DNA of 23,296 bases from an uncultured Chloroflexota bacterium (GTDB taxonomy: Bacteria; Chloroflexota; Chloroflexia; Chloroflexales; Roseiflexaceae). Position 1 is the stretch's first letter, and every line of letters starts with the position of its first letter. Shown here piece after piece: positions 1-7,104 of this stretch. A model generated the notes under the pieces. It was not told where the DNA came from, did no database searches, and saw only the letters and a program-made list of their open reading frames with translations. Both the position numbers and the translations under genes were made by a program. The DNA lies in NCBI GenBank assembly GCA_937876225.1, contig CALFIC010000101.1:1-23296 (forward strand). The letters are read 5' to 3'.

Positions 1-138
1 GTGCGAATAGTGGCGAATGCATTCGCCAGCATGATTCGCCCGTACGTCCAGCTTCCAGCTCCGTCTAGTGCCATGCAGGGAGAGTGCGAATAGTGGCGAA
101 TGCATTCGCCAGCATGATTCGCCCGTACGTCCAGCTTC
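1..138. repeat. 55-bp direct repeat, two copies, period 83 bp
   Basis: Positions 1-55 and 84-138 are identical over 55 bases, separated by a unique 28-base spacer. Each copy contains a perfect 16-bp palindrome, GGCGAATGCATTCGCC (12-27 and 95-110), and ends with CGTACGT plus a short tail. The repeat may extend left of the window. The CGTACG element and the palindrome with a central GCATGC or TGCA resemble the hairpins at 18634-18683, so both may belong to one dispersed intergenic family. No coding potential is visible. Confidence 0.9.
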
Positions 139-190
139 ATACTTCATACTTCATACTTCATACTTCATACTTCATACTTCATACTTCATA
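136..190. repeat. TTCATAC heptamer tandem array (about 7.9 copies)
   Basis: Seven perfect copies of TTCATAC followed by TTCATA run from 136 to 190 with no mismatch. The array begins inside the second 55-bp repeat and ends directly upstream of the extended -10 element proposed for the gene at 234. Because 21 nt is a multiple of both 3 and 7, every frame through it stays open, which creates spurious N-terminal extensions of the type LHTSYFI. It resembles the short tandemly repeated heptamers known from filamentous bacteria. Confidence 0.95.
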
Positions 191-199
191 TGGCATAAT
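171..199 (+). promoter_or_regulatory. Candidate promoter overlapping the heptamer array
   Basis: CATAAT at 194-199 is preceded by TGG (191-193), giving an extended -10 of the TGn type. Exactly 17 bp upstream lies TTCATA (171-176), one unit of the heptamer array, which matches the -35 consensus at 4 of 6 positions. It would start transcription about 28 nt before the ATG at 234. This is motif matching by eye only. Confidence 0.4.
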
Positions 200-233
200 A
201 CGACGGTGTTGTTGCTACCAAGGAAATGCCGCG

Positions 234-1043
234 ATGTCGCAAAAAATCGCTTGGGGTCAATTTCTCGGCGCGCTACTGGTTTTGCCTGGCGCAGTGGTGG
301 TGACCGCATTGGCGTTGTCCCAAAGCCGGCTTCTTCAATTATTTCCTGTAGTGTGGCAGTGGACGACCGCAACCACGACCGCCCTCGAATTCAGTGTGGC
401 TGCCATTGTGGTGTGGGCTATCTACCGTCACGAATGGCCCGCATGGCGCTGGCGTGATGTGGGGCGGGTCTTTTTTGAGGCGCTAGCGATGATTGGATTG
501 GCGCTGGTACCACCCTATTGGTTTGGCCAATTCACCATCGCCCAACAGTTTTATTCCAATAGTGTCATCAATGCGCTGATATTTTTGGTGCCATTGGCGG
601 CGTGGTGTATGGCTGAAGAAGTCGTGTTACGGGTGGTACTGCTACGGATCCTTGCGCCACTGCCGACGTGGGTGCGCTATAGTAGCCTGCTGGTGCTGGC
701 CTGCCTGGTGCAGTGGATTATCATCACGCCCCAATCCTATTATGTGATTGCCGTGATTGTGGCCGGTGAATGTGTCAGTTTGCTGAGCATGGCACTCCAA
801 CCCCACTTTGGGGTGGTGTGGGGACGACGCTGGGCTTGGCGCTGGCTGTTGATTGGGTTGCTTGGTGCCCAAAACGTCGGTCTCGCCACCGCGCTGACGA
901 GCCCGTTGACCCCCATTGTCACCGAAGCCGCCACCATGACGATAGTGGCGGCAAGCGCTCTCACTAGCTGGTGTGTGCTCATCGGCTATACTTTTTTAGC
1001 TAATCGCAATCATCACCACGATTACCAAAATGCCGAAACATAG
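234..1043 (+). CDS. Polytopic membrane protein, CPBP (Abi) protease-like
   Basis: A 269-aa, very hydrophobic protein with about seven or eight predicted membrane segments. Residues 128-133 read EEVVLR, which fits the EExxxR motif of CPBP intramembrane glutamic proteases. The other family motifs (FxxxH and a later His/Asn) are not evident, so proteolytic activity is doubtful. CPBP proteins process prenylated or peptide substrates in membranes, but nothing here names a substrate. I chose the ATG at 234 because AAGGAA (220-225) lies upstream and because the open frame back to 84 only translates the repeat DNA. The protein ends in a His/Asp-rich hydrophilic tail. It could equally be a membrane protein of unknown function that resembles CPBP by chance. 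Confidence 0.6.
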   Translation: MSQKIAWGQFLGALLVLPGAVVVTALALSQSRLLQLFPVVWQWTTATTTALEFSVAAIVVWAIYRHEWPAWRWRDVGRVFFEALAMIGLALVPPYWFGQFTIAQQFYSNSVINALIFLVPLAAWCMAEEVVLRVVLLRILAPLPTWVRYSSLLVLACLVQWIIITPQSYYVIAVIVAGECVSLLSMALQPHFGVVWGRRWAWRWLLIGLLGAQNVGLATALTSPLTPIVTEAATMTIVAASALTSWCVLIGYTFLANRNHHHDYQNAET

Positions 1044-1224
1044 TCCGATGACACTCGATAAAAACCAATCGCTGTGGGTTTTGTGCATGACGTAACCTAT
1101 TAATACTATAAACTGTAGTAATTAAAATATAGCACAAAAAACAGATTATTGAAACCTGTGCAACTATCGTATGTGCGGAGGCGTCTAGGCAGGGAGAGAA
1201 AAAAGTATTGGGAAGGAATGTATC

Positions 1225-1365
1225 ATGCGAACATTTTTTAAGGTTAGTTCAATCGTCAGTGCCGTTGCTTTGTTACTCGCCTCGATTGGCTATGTCACCT
1301 ATCGTTGGGCCAGCAATCAGATGACGCTCAACAACGTCTATGAATTTGGCGCTGTAGAGGATTAA
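1225..1365 (+). CDS. Small single-pass membrane protein (46 aa), unknown function
   Basis: A 46-codon gene starting ATG at 1225, with the ribosome site GGAAGGA (1211-1217) upstream and TAA at 1363-1365. The product begins MRTFFKVSSIVSAVALLLAS, has one hydrophobic segment at about residues 7-24, then a short polar C-terminus ending in VEED-like acidic residues (GAVED). A near-perfect intrinsic terminator begins 10 nt after the stop. Ribosome site, compact frame and dedicated terminator make this a likely real gene although it is shorter than most gene-calling cutoffs. I do not recognise a family. It may be a small membrane regulator or an accessory subunit. Confidence 0.6.
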   Translation: MRTFFKVSSIVSAVALLLASIGYVTYRWASNQMTLNNVYEFGAVED

Positions 1366-1374
1366 CTTCCACAC

Positions 1375-1418
1375 AAAACCGCGTCCCGCTCCATTACAGA
1401 GCGGGACGCGGTTTTTTT
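1375..1418 (+). terminator. Strong intrinsic terminator (17-bp stem)
   Basis: A perfect 17-bp stem pairs 1375-1391 (start AAAACCGCGTCCCGCTC) with 1399-1415 around a 7-nt loop, CATTACA, and is followed by an uninterrupted T run (1412-1418). It terminates the miniprotein transcript on the plus strand. The A-rich left flank means that it may also terminate the minus-strand operon ending at 1427, but with a weaker U tract. Confidence 0.92.
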
Positions 1419-1426
1419 GTAGGTGC

Positions 1427-1705
1427 TTATTCGATGCCGACGCTCCAGGCTGCCTCGAGGTCGTTGGGTGAGAAGCGCCGGAACGCGAGGATGGTGCTGG
1501 TTTTGGTGATGCCATCGATTTGCGAAATCTCGTCGGGGATGACCTCGGCGAGTTGTTCGTAGTCTTGTAGCCGCACAATCGCAATGATATCCCATTCGCC
1601 GGTGACACTATAGACTTCGCTGACGTGGGGCAGGCTGGCGATGGCTTGGGCTACACGCTTGATGGCGTCGGGGCGGGCTTGGATCATGGTAAATGCAGTC
1701 AACAT
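1427..1705 (-). CDS. Stand-alone Lrp/AsnC ligand-binding (RAM) domain protein
   Basis: A 92-aa protein covering just the alpha-beta sandwich RAM domain of Lrp/AsnC regulators: an N-terminal strand (MLTAFTMIQA), the segment HVSEVYSVTGEWDIIAIVR (about residues 27-45), and a C-terminal strand TKTSTILAFR. No helix-turn-helix DNA-binding domain is present, so it cannot be a classical Lrp repressor. Family members of this size (SMART-type or Lrp-like small proteins) bind amino acids or other small ligands as oligomers and may modulate enzymes or full-length Lrp proteins. It starts 11 bp after the desaturase stop and is probably co-transcribed with the two upstream genes. Confidence 0.85.
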   Translation of the reverse strand: MLTAFTMIQARPDAIKRVAQAIASLPHVSEVYSVTGEWDIIAIVRLQDYEQLAEVIPDEISQIDGITKTSTILAFRRFSPNDLEAAWSVGIE

Positions 1706-1716
1706 GGGCGTTGCCT

Positions 1717-2742
1717 TTAGTTATGTGCGAGATTGGGCAAATCTGGCACAAATTCATAGGTGGGCTCGACTTTTTGGCGGCGCATGATACCGATGATGAT
1801 GCGCCACGTTTCGTACAAGCCATTGGGGGTGTAGGGCAATTCGTGTTTGATGGCCTGGTGCATGCGCTGTAGTTTGTAGCAAGGTACGCCGGCATACATG
1901 TGGTGCTCGATGTGGTAGTTCATGTGCCAGTACAAAAACTGCACGATGGGGTTGAGGTAGATGGTGCGGGTGCACAAACGATAGTCTTCGACTTCGTCTT
2001 GGAGCCCGACGTGTTGGGTGTTGTTACACAAAAAGAGCAACACGCCGCCATAGAACGGCGCGAAGGTAATCAGCACCGGCAACATCCACCAACCGGTCAC
2101 AAAGGCTTGGGCGATAATCAGGGTATGCCCCACCAACAAAATCCGAGCCCAGTTGATCATTTCACGACGCCGTGCTGGTTTGCTGTCGGGGAAGAGCGTG
2201 CGTTGCCAATCGTTTTCGAATTGACCGAGGCTCAGCTGGATCCAGCTTTTGTAGCGCTCAAACACGCCTTGGGGGTTGATGATGGCCGTGGTAAGGAAGC
2301 TTTTGAGCGTGATTTCGATGGGTAAAATCACTTCCATGTCGTCGGGTTGATGCAAGGTGTATTTGTGGTGCTCTTGGTGGCTCGCCCAAAAGTAGACGTG
2401 ATTGAGACCACCGATAAAGCTCACAAACAACAAGAAAAACCGATTGATGGCCCGGGTTTTGAAGACCGTATTATGACAAAACTCGTGGAAGGCGTTGAGC
2501 AAAAAGGCGTAGACGGTGCCATGCAAAAACAAGCAGGCCAGCAACAATGGCCACGTGAAGTGGATGCTGGCATACCACGACAAGACGCCCGTGGCAGCAA
2601 TAATCCCCAAATGCCCTAGTGTTTGGGCAAAGCCCCAGGCATCGCTACGCTGATTTAATTCAGCGAGGACCTCGCGGGGCAGTGGGACGCGGTACCAGTG
2701 CAACGTCGACTGCGCTATCGGTTCGCTCAATGTGTCTGACAT
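1717..2742 (-). CDS. Membrane fatty acid desaturase (three His boxes)
   Basis: A 341-aa integral membrane di-iron enzyme of the fatty acid desaturase/hydroxylase superfamily. The diagnostic histidine clusters are all present: HEFCH at 86-90, HQEHH at 122-126 and HIEHH at 277-281, with an extra His in NNTQHVG near 244. Hydrophobic segments at about 42-80, 101-120 and 200-240 fit the usual membrane topology. The likely role is insertion of a double bond or hydroxyl into an acyl chain of membrane lipids or a carotenoid-like substrate. I used the ATG at 2742 (ribosome site GGAGA) rather than the longer open frame, whose extra N-terminus overlaps the upstream gene and has low-complexity composition. 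It lies 17 bp after the PhyH stop, in one operon. Confidence 0.9.
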   Translation of the reverse strand: MSDTLSEPIAQSTLHWYRVPLPREVLAELNQRSDAWGFAQTLGHLGIIAATGVLSWYASIHFTWPLLLACLFLHGTVYAFLLNAFHEFCHNTVFKTRAINRFFLLFVSFIGGLNHVYFWASHQEHHKYTLHQPDDMEVILPIEITLKSFLTTAIINPQGVFERYKSWIQLSLGQFENDWQRTLFPDSKPARRREMINWARILLVGHTLIIAQAFVTGWWMLPVLITFAPFYGGVLLFLCNNTQHVGLQDEVEDYRLCTRTIYLNPIVQFLYWHMNYHIEHHMYAGVPCYKLQRMHQAIKHELPYTPNGLYETWRIIIGIMRRQKVEPTYEFVPDLPNLAHN

Positions 2743-2759
2743 CGTTGTCTCCGTAGTAA

Positions 2760-3641
2760 TTAGGCGATTAACGGGGGATCTTCGGTGAAGAGAGATTTGG
2801 TTTTGTTGTCGCGCATCTCGATGACAGTCTTGCCGTCGCGTTCGACCCATACGCCACATTGTCCACCCGATTTGCTGATGCCCAGCTCGACTTCGCTGCC
2901 GTCCATGCGGAGCACGGGGTGGTAGTACTTGGCGACTTTCTCGGCTTCGCCGACGATGTAGTGGCCGATGAGTGAGCGCCGGAAGCGGTCGCTACTGGTG
3001 TTGGGGTAGCTGCCGTGGATCATTTGACCATTGAAAAAGAACATGTCGCCGGCCTTCATAATCACCGGTTTGACTTCCATCCCTTCGGGCACCGGCACCA
3101 TCACATCGGTGAAGCTCTGGGTGGTGTCTGACGGCACGGTACAGAGCAACGGCAATAAATGACTGCCGGGCACGACCTGCATACAGCCGTTGGCTTCGTC
3201 GCAATCGTCGAGGGGCAACCAGGCGGCCATACAGGTGCCGGGCTGGACGCGCAGGTAGTATTGATCTTGGTGCAAGCCTTGGCCACGGGCACCTGGTGGC
3301 TTGAAATAGAGCATGGTTTGCACGGCATAGGGGGATTTGTCGAGCAGTGCCGTCATGATGGTGTTGATGCGCTCATCGAGCATCCAGTTGAGGCTTTTGC
3401 CGTCCCAGCGATGCATGTGGATCATGCGTGGGTATTGTTGGAGTGGGTCGGGGATGTTGTCGTCGCCACCAATTGGTACACCGGCAAAATCGCCTTCGTG
3501 GGCACCTTGACGACGCATCTCCATGTAGTGACTGACGAATTCAGCAATTTCCATTGGGCTGAATACCCCGCGTACGACGGTATAGCCTTCGCTGTCGAAT
3601 TGGGCGCGATTGGCTTGTAATGCATCCGCAGAAAGTGTCAT
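2760..3641 (-). CDS. Phytanoyl-CoA dioxygenase (PhyH) family protein
   Basis: A 293-aa Fe(II)/2-oxoglutarate-dependent oxygenase of the PhyH family. The facial triad is visible: His124-x-Asp126 (GLHQDQYY) and the distal His209 (MIHGSYPN), with Arg221/Arg222 as the 2-oxoglutarate anchor. It has the full length of the family. Substrates of bacterial PhyH proteins range from acyl chains to ectoine and small metabolites, so the substrate cannot be named. Its position as first gene of an operon with a desaturase suggests a lipid or isoprenoid substrate. AGGAG stands 8 nt before the ATG. A degenerate copy of its N-terminal coding region lies at 5866-5980. A second, only distantly similar PhyH gene is at 20376-21266. 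Confidence 0.92.
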   Translation of the reverse strand: MTLSADALQANRAQFDSEGYTVVRGVFSPMEIAEFVSHYMEMRRQGAHEGDFAGVPIGGDDNIPDPLQQYPRMIHMHRWDGKSLNWMLDERINTIMTALLDKSPYAVQTMLYFKPPGARGQGLHQDQYYLRVQPGTCMAAWLPLDDCDEANGCMQVVPGSHLLPLLCTVPSDTTQSFTDVMVPVPEGMEVKPVIMKAGDMFFFNGQMIHGSYPNTSSDRFRRSLIGHYIVGEAEKVAKYYHPVLRMDGSEVELGISKSGGQCGVWVERDGKTVIEMRDNKTKSLFTEDPPLIA

Positions 3642-3685
3642 GCCTTAGCTCCTTTGCGTGGCAATGAAACAAATGTATAGCGCTA

Positions 3686-3714
3686 ATTATACCTGAGTTG
3701 ATGATAGATGACAT
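3686..3714 (-). promoter_or_regulatory. Candidate promoter of the PhyH-desaturase-RAM operon
   Basis: On the minus strand TATAAT (3691 to 3686) is a perfect -10 hexamer, with ATGTCA (3714 to 3709) 17 bp upstream as a 4-of-6 -35 match. The transcript would begin about 38 nt before the PhyH ATG at 3641. Confidence 0.5.
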
Positions 3715-3745
3715 TACCCGTACCACAGTGTGCGAGTGATGTCAC

Positions 3746-5746
3746 TTATTTGTCGACGGTAAAGGTGACGGTGTATGTACCGTCAGGGCTCCCAATAACG
3801 GGCAGGCGTTTATCGAGTGCGGCATCGTAGAAGCCAATTACGAGGTGGTAGGTACCCGGTGGCAATGCGTCAACCGGTATATCTGCCATGGCAATGATGA
3901 AATCGCCGGAGCGCCACTTGCTCATCGGATAATAATCGACGGGGGGCGCATTGCGCTGGGCTATTTTATTTTGTGCATCGTCAAAGAGATGGACAAACAA
4001 AAGCGCATCGGGATTGGTTGGTGTTGATTGTACATGGAGATAGACATTGAGGAGCAACGGTGCTGCTATATTTTTTACATGCGGAATGTTGCTGAGTGGT
4101 GTCACGCTTGCACGTAAATCACCGCGGCCAATACGCACGCCGAGAATATCTGCACCAAGCGTCGTGCGCATCGGGCGCCCAATGGCCTGTAACGCCCGTC
4201 GTGCATCTGTGTAATAAATGTCGTAAGGGAAACCACTCGCACCATCTTTGTCGCCGTTGATATGGTGGTGTTTGCGGATGTATTGTGGCTTGGGTTTTGG
4301 GAACAACTTGCCGTTAATGACAATGTTCCCGATACCGCCGGCTTGCCAGAGGGCGATATCATCGTTGGTGTGTAGCCGTTTAGAGACTACCCACGGTCGC
4401 TCGGCGAGTAGTGTCGGCTCGACATCCCCCACAACAATCGCTGGCGGGGTGGTTTCTGCAATGGTTGCATCCAGCACATTGAGCGAATAGGGCTGGCTGA
4501 AGTAGGTACGAATGTTGTAGCCACTAATCATGGCCGGAAGCATCACTAATAAATAAACCGTCACCTCACATACGGTCAACCAACGGACCAATTGTGGAGC
4601 TTCTTGTTTGAGCTGTACAAATACGTTGTAGATACCAACAAAACAGATAATCACTGCCGCAGGAATAAAGAAGATAAAATTGCGTGGGTAATGGAGGTAG
4701 GATTGCAAAAAGAAACTGAGCTGGAAGAAAAACAGCAACAATGCTGCTTGGAGCGATATCTGCTGCTTGCGGATCTGTGTCAGTCCAAACACAAAGGCAA
4801 CCATAATTGATGGCGTAAAGATGGTTTGTGTGAAAAATTCTAAATATAAGCCAAATGGGAAACGTCCCGAATAGCCGTTGACGATTGTGGTGTTCGTTTG
4901 GTAAAAATTTAGCTCTTCGCTGAAATCTTGCACAAACTCTTTAAAATGAATCAAAATACTAGGAGTAAAAAGAAAAAACCCAAACGCTGTAATTAATCCG
5001 CATTGCATCAAAATAGACCACAACCGAATCGACCACAACTGATCGCGTGGTGTGGTACGCCACAGGACAAAACACATGACTACAAACAACGCAATAAAAT
5101 TGTATTTGGCACTCGCAGTCACACCGGCAATGAATGCAAGGAGATACAGATAACGCCGTTGTGGATGTTTTTCGTAAATTGAAGTGACATACAAAAAAGC
5201 GGTGCATCCGAGACAACTGAACACTTCGGGGGTGATAAGTCCACTAAAAGTAATATGATAGCTCGCAAAGGCGATGGTCAGGCCGGTTAACAATGCCACC
5301 CAGCGCGGCAGCATGCGTGCCGCCCAGTGATAAGCGATGACTACCGTGGCAGATCCTAGGGCGATATAGAAAGTACGGACAGCAATAAACGGAGTAATCG
5401 GCGTCGTAATGCGATCGGAGGCAACAGGTAAAATGCTCCAATCGAAGCCGTGAATCTTGCTGTCGATCATGATCGCAAACACCGCAGTGTAGAAATTGAG
5501 ATGTGGCCGCAAAAAACTCAGTGGAAACCAAATATGTTCGCGTAATCCTTTGTACGCTAAATTCATGACATATGACTCATCGAAATATGGAATATAGGGC
5601 AGTGCAAAATATACGGTTGGGATACGCATCCAATAGGCAACACTAAATACGAATAGGCTGATACAAATCGTGACAAATGTTGCCGAGGAAAGTGTATGCG
5701 CTTTAATAAATTGCCATATGCGCATCATGAGCGATAGTGAATTCAT
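3746..5746 (-). CDS. GT39-like polytopic membrane glycosyltransferase
   Basis: A 666-aa protein with an N-terminal half of many membrane spans (about residues 22-440) and a soluble, beta-rich C-terminal region (about 450-666). Asp56-Glu57 (YFDESYV) lies in the first extracytoplasmic loop, the location of the catalytic acidic pair in GT-C enzymes such as PMT/ArnT (family GT39), which transfer sugars from polyprenyl phosphate to outside acceptors. The C-terminal portion ends in a predicted Ig-like fold. The substrate is unknown; cell-surface glycan or protein glycosylation is the likely role. The first ATG (5746) has no clear ribosome site, and the ATGs seven and eight codons in (MMRIW) are alternatives. 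It is separated from the PhyH operon by about 100 bp that contain that operon's promoter. Base use is slightly more AT-rich than its neighbours. Confidence 0.75.
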   Translation of the reverse strand: MNSLSLMMRIWQFIKAHTLSSATFVTICISLFVFSVAYWMRIPTVYFALPYIPYFDESYVMNLAYKGLREHIWFPLSFLRPHLNFYTAVFAIMIDSKIHGFDWSILPVASDRITTPITPFIAVRTFYIALGSATVVIAYHWAARMLPRWVALLTGLTIAFASYHITFSGLITPEVFSCLGCTAFLYVTSIYEKHPQRRYLYLLAFIAGVTASAKYNFIALFVVMCFVLWRTTPRDQLWSIRLWSILMQCGLITAFGFFLFTPSILIHFKEFVQDFSEELNFYQTNTTIVNGYSGRFPFGLYLEFFTQTIFTPSIMVAFVFGLTQIRKQQISLQAALLLFFFQLSFFLQSYLHYPRNFIFFIPAAVIICFVGIYNVFVQLKQEAPQLVRWLTVCEVTVYLLVMLPAMISGYNIRTYFSQPYSLNVLDATIAETTPPAIVVGDVEPTLLAERPWVVSKRLHTNDDIALWQAGGIGNIVINGKLFPKPKPQYIRKHHHINGDKDGASGFPYDIYYTDARRALQAIGRPMRTTLGADILGVRIGRGDLRASVTPLSNIPHVKNIAAPLLLNVYLHVQSTPTNPDALLFVHLFDDAQNKIAQRNAPPVDYYPMSKWRSGDFIIAMADIPVDALPPGTYHLVIGFYDAALDKRLPVIGSPDGTYTVTFTVDK

Positions 5747-5779
5747 AAGCTGATGTTATCCCACACTATGTGGCGTAAA

Positions 5780-5797
5780 CACAATGTACATATTGTG
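5780..5797. promoter_or_regulatory. Operator-like inverted repeat CACAAT-N6-ATTGTG
   Basis: Perfect 6-bp arms separated by GTACAT, located 34-51 bp upstream of the first codon of the GT39-like gene. A related element, ACAATGCTGTATTGT, stands upstream of gmd at 19770-19784. Both share ACAATG, then TATTGTG, then ATA. The binding protein is unknown; the XRE regulator at 19845 is a candidate only by proximity to the second site. Confidence 0.35.
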
Positions 5798-5865
5798 AAT
5801 ATGACTGTTCGATATCTACACCAACTGAACGTGTCACAAAACAATACCCACTAAAGAAAATGGCC

Positions 5866-5980
5866 GTTGTATCGTCGCCGAAAATTGATACACCGACGAA
5901 ATTACCTGCGTGCGCACCTTGACGAGGCATTCTACGACGGCTACCCTGTACTGTTGAATTGAGGCCGATTGGCTTGCGAT
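5866..5980 (-). pseudogene. Decayed fragment of the PhyH gene N-terminal region
   Basis: Read against the intact PhyH gene at 2760-3641, positions 5866-5930 align with 3456-3518 and positions 5931-5980 align with 3572-3622, with scattered substitutions and roughly 53 bp missing between the two blocks. Shared stretches include TGCGCACCTTGACGA versus TGGGCACCTTGACGA, and TACGACGG followed by CGATTGGCTTG. The fragment covers about residues 7-62 of the protein and has no usable frame. It is a partial duplication or the remnant of a paralog or allele, well diverged and therefore not recent. Confidence 0.75.
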
Positions 5981-6200
5981 GTGTGAAGGTAAACGATATT
6001 CCGCGATGTGTTGCATTATCATCAGAATTTAGCGTGTAATTATTGTATCATATAAATAATATATGCTGTATTACTATTTCAAAAGTGACATGATATTATC
6101 ACTACCTGTATTCGTCTGCGCTAGCAACAAATACACGAATTGTGTACTGCACAGGCCCGCGAAACACCCAACACACATATGTGTGCATACGTGGTTTTTG

Positions 6201-6212
6201 CGCTATATAGCG
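6201..6212. promoter_or_regulatory. 12-bp perfect palindrome CGCTATATAGCG upstream of the operon
   Basis: The palindrome lies 40 bp before the start of the methyltransferase gene and contains TATATA, which could act as a -10 element. It could be an operator overlapping the promoter of the six-gene operon. No good -35 is seen at the right distance. Confidence 0.3.
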
Positions 6213-6252
6213 ATGTTTTTCGTAGTGAAATTGAGTTGGAGTACGTATTTTT

Positions 6253-7104
6253 ATGGATAGTCAGACGATTCGCCAACAAAATCAACGCTCGTGGGATGCC
6301 GTCGTGCCGGCCCATGTCAGCCATCATCACGATGTGCCCGGCTTCTTGCGGGCTGGCGGCAGTTCCCTTTTTGCCGAAGAACAAGCCTTGCTGGGTGATA
6401 TTACCGGCCTAAACCTGGCCCACCTGCTCTGCAATGCTGGGCTCGATACCTTGAGCCTCGCCAATCGTGGTGCCCACGTGACGGGCGTCGACATCAGTGG
6501 TGTGGCGATTGCCCAAGCCCAAACCTGGGCGCACGACAGCGGGATTGCCGCCACCTTTATCCAATCAGACGTTTATGAATGGCTAGCGACCACCGACAGC
6601 CGCTATGACCGCGTCTATTGCGGGTATGGCGTGTTGTGTTGGCTCAACGATTTGACCACCTGGGCCCAAGGTATCGCACGGGTGCTGGCGCCGGGCGGGC
6701 GCTTTGTGCTGATGGAGTTTCACCCCACCTCCAACATGTTTGATGGTCAATGGCAGTTGCACCGCGATTACCCGCATGGCGGTCGCCAACTCGATTTGCA
6801 CGGCATCGACGATTATGTAGCGGGGTCGGGGGGCGGGTTGACACCGTCAGGCTATGCCCCTGGTGTGGCGAAATTTGTGAATCCCGAGCCGTGCCATTTG
6901 TTTCAGTGGAGCGTGGGCGAGGTGGTGACGGCGTTGGCACAGGCCGGACTCACCATCATGCGCCTCGAAGAGTATTTGTTTTGTAATGGCGAAAAACCCT
7001 TTGCCGATATGGTGCCCAGCACGCAACGGCGCATGGTCGCTCCCCCCCACATCCCCAAAATCCCCTTGTTGTATGGCATTGCCGCCCACAAAGGAGCAGA
7101 ATGA
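6253..7104 (+). CDS. Class I SAM-dependent methyltransferase
   Basis: A 283-aa Rossmann-fold methyltransferase of the Methyltransf_11/25 type. The SAM site is recognisable: motif I at about 57-69 (AHLLCNAGLDTLSLA, a variant with LLCxxG) followed by the acidic Asp80 (VTGVDIS), motif II/III around YDRVYCGYGVLCW (118-130), and LAPGGRFVLMEFHP (145-158). The substrate cannot be read from the sequence. It is the first gene of a six-gene block and its TGA overlaps the next ATG, so the methyl acceptor is probably an intermediate or product of that block. The ribosome site is modest (TTGGAG, 11 nt before ATG). Confidence 0.85.
   Translation: MDSQTIRQQNQRSWDAVVPAHVSHHHDVPGFLRAGGSSLFAEEQALLGDITGLNLAHLLCNAGLDTLSLANRGAHVTGVDISGVAIAQAQTWAHDSGIAATFIQSDVYEWLATTDSRYDRVYCGYGVLCWLNDLTTWAQGIARVLAPGGRFVLMEFHPTSNMFDGQWQLHRDYPHGGRQLDLHGIDDYVAGSGGGLTPSGYAPGVAKFVNPEPCHLFQWSVGEVVTALAQAGLTIMRLEEYLFCNGEKPFADMVPSTQRRMVAPPHIPKIPLLYGIAAHKGAE

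Larger units (their letters stand above)
5747..6252. other. 506-bp non-coding gap with gene remnant and operator-like repeats
   Basis: No intact gene is supported here; short open frames lack ribosome sites and recognisable products. The gap contains an inverted repeat CACAAT-N6-ATTGTG (5780-5797) just upstream of the GT39-like gene, a fossil of the PhyH coding sequence (5866-5980), an AT-rich stretch (about 6030-6110), the palindrome ACACATATGTGT (within 6173-6184), and a 12-bp palindrome at 6201-6212 before the biosynthetic operon. Confidence 0.7.

Noticed and set aside
84..233. N-terminal extension of the membrane protein through the repeat DNA
   Set aside because: The 21-nt periodicity of the heptamers keeps all frames open. 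A good ribosome site supports ATG 234 instead.
2347..2619. Plus-strand open frames inside the desaturase and PhyH genes (for example 1900-2325, 2347-2619, 3159-3620)
   Set aside because: They mirror the coding strand of well-supported genes, have no ribosome sites and no recognisable products.
2743..2859. Longer start for the desaturase (39 extra residues)
   Set aside because: It would overlap the PhyH gene by 100 bp, has no family similarity, and a good GGAGA site precedes ATG 2742.
5834..6260. Short open frames in the gap between the GT39-like gene and the methyltransferase
   Set aside because: They overlap the PhyH fossil and AT-rich DNA, lack ribosome sites and resemble no family.
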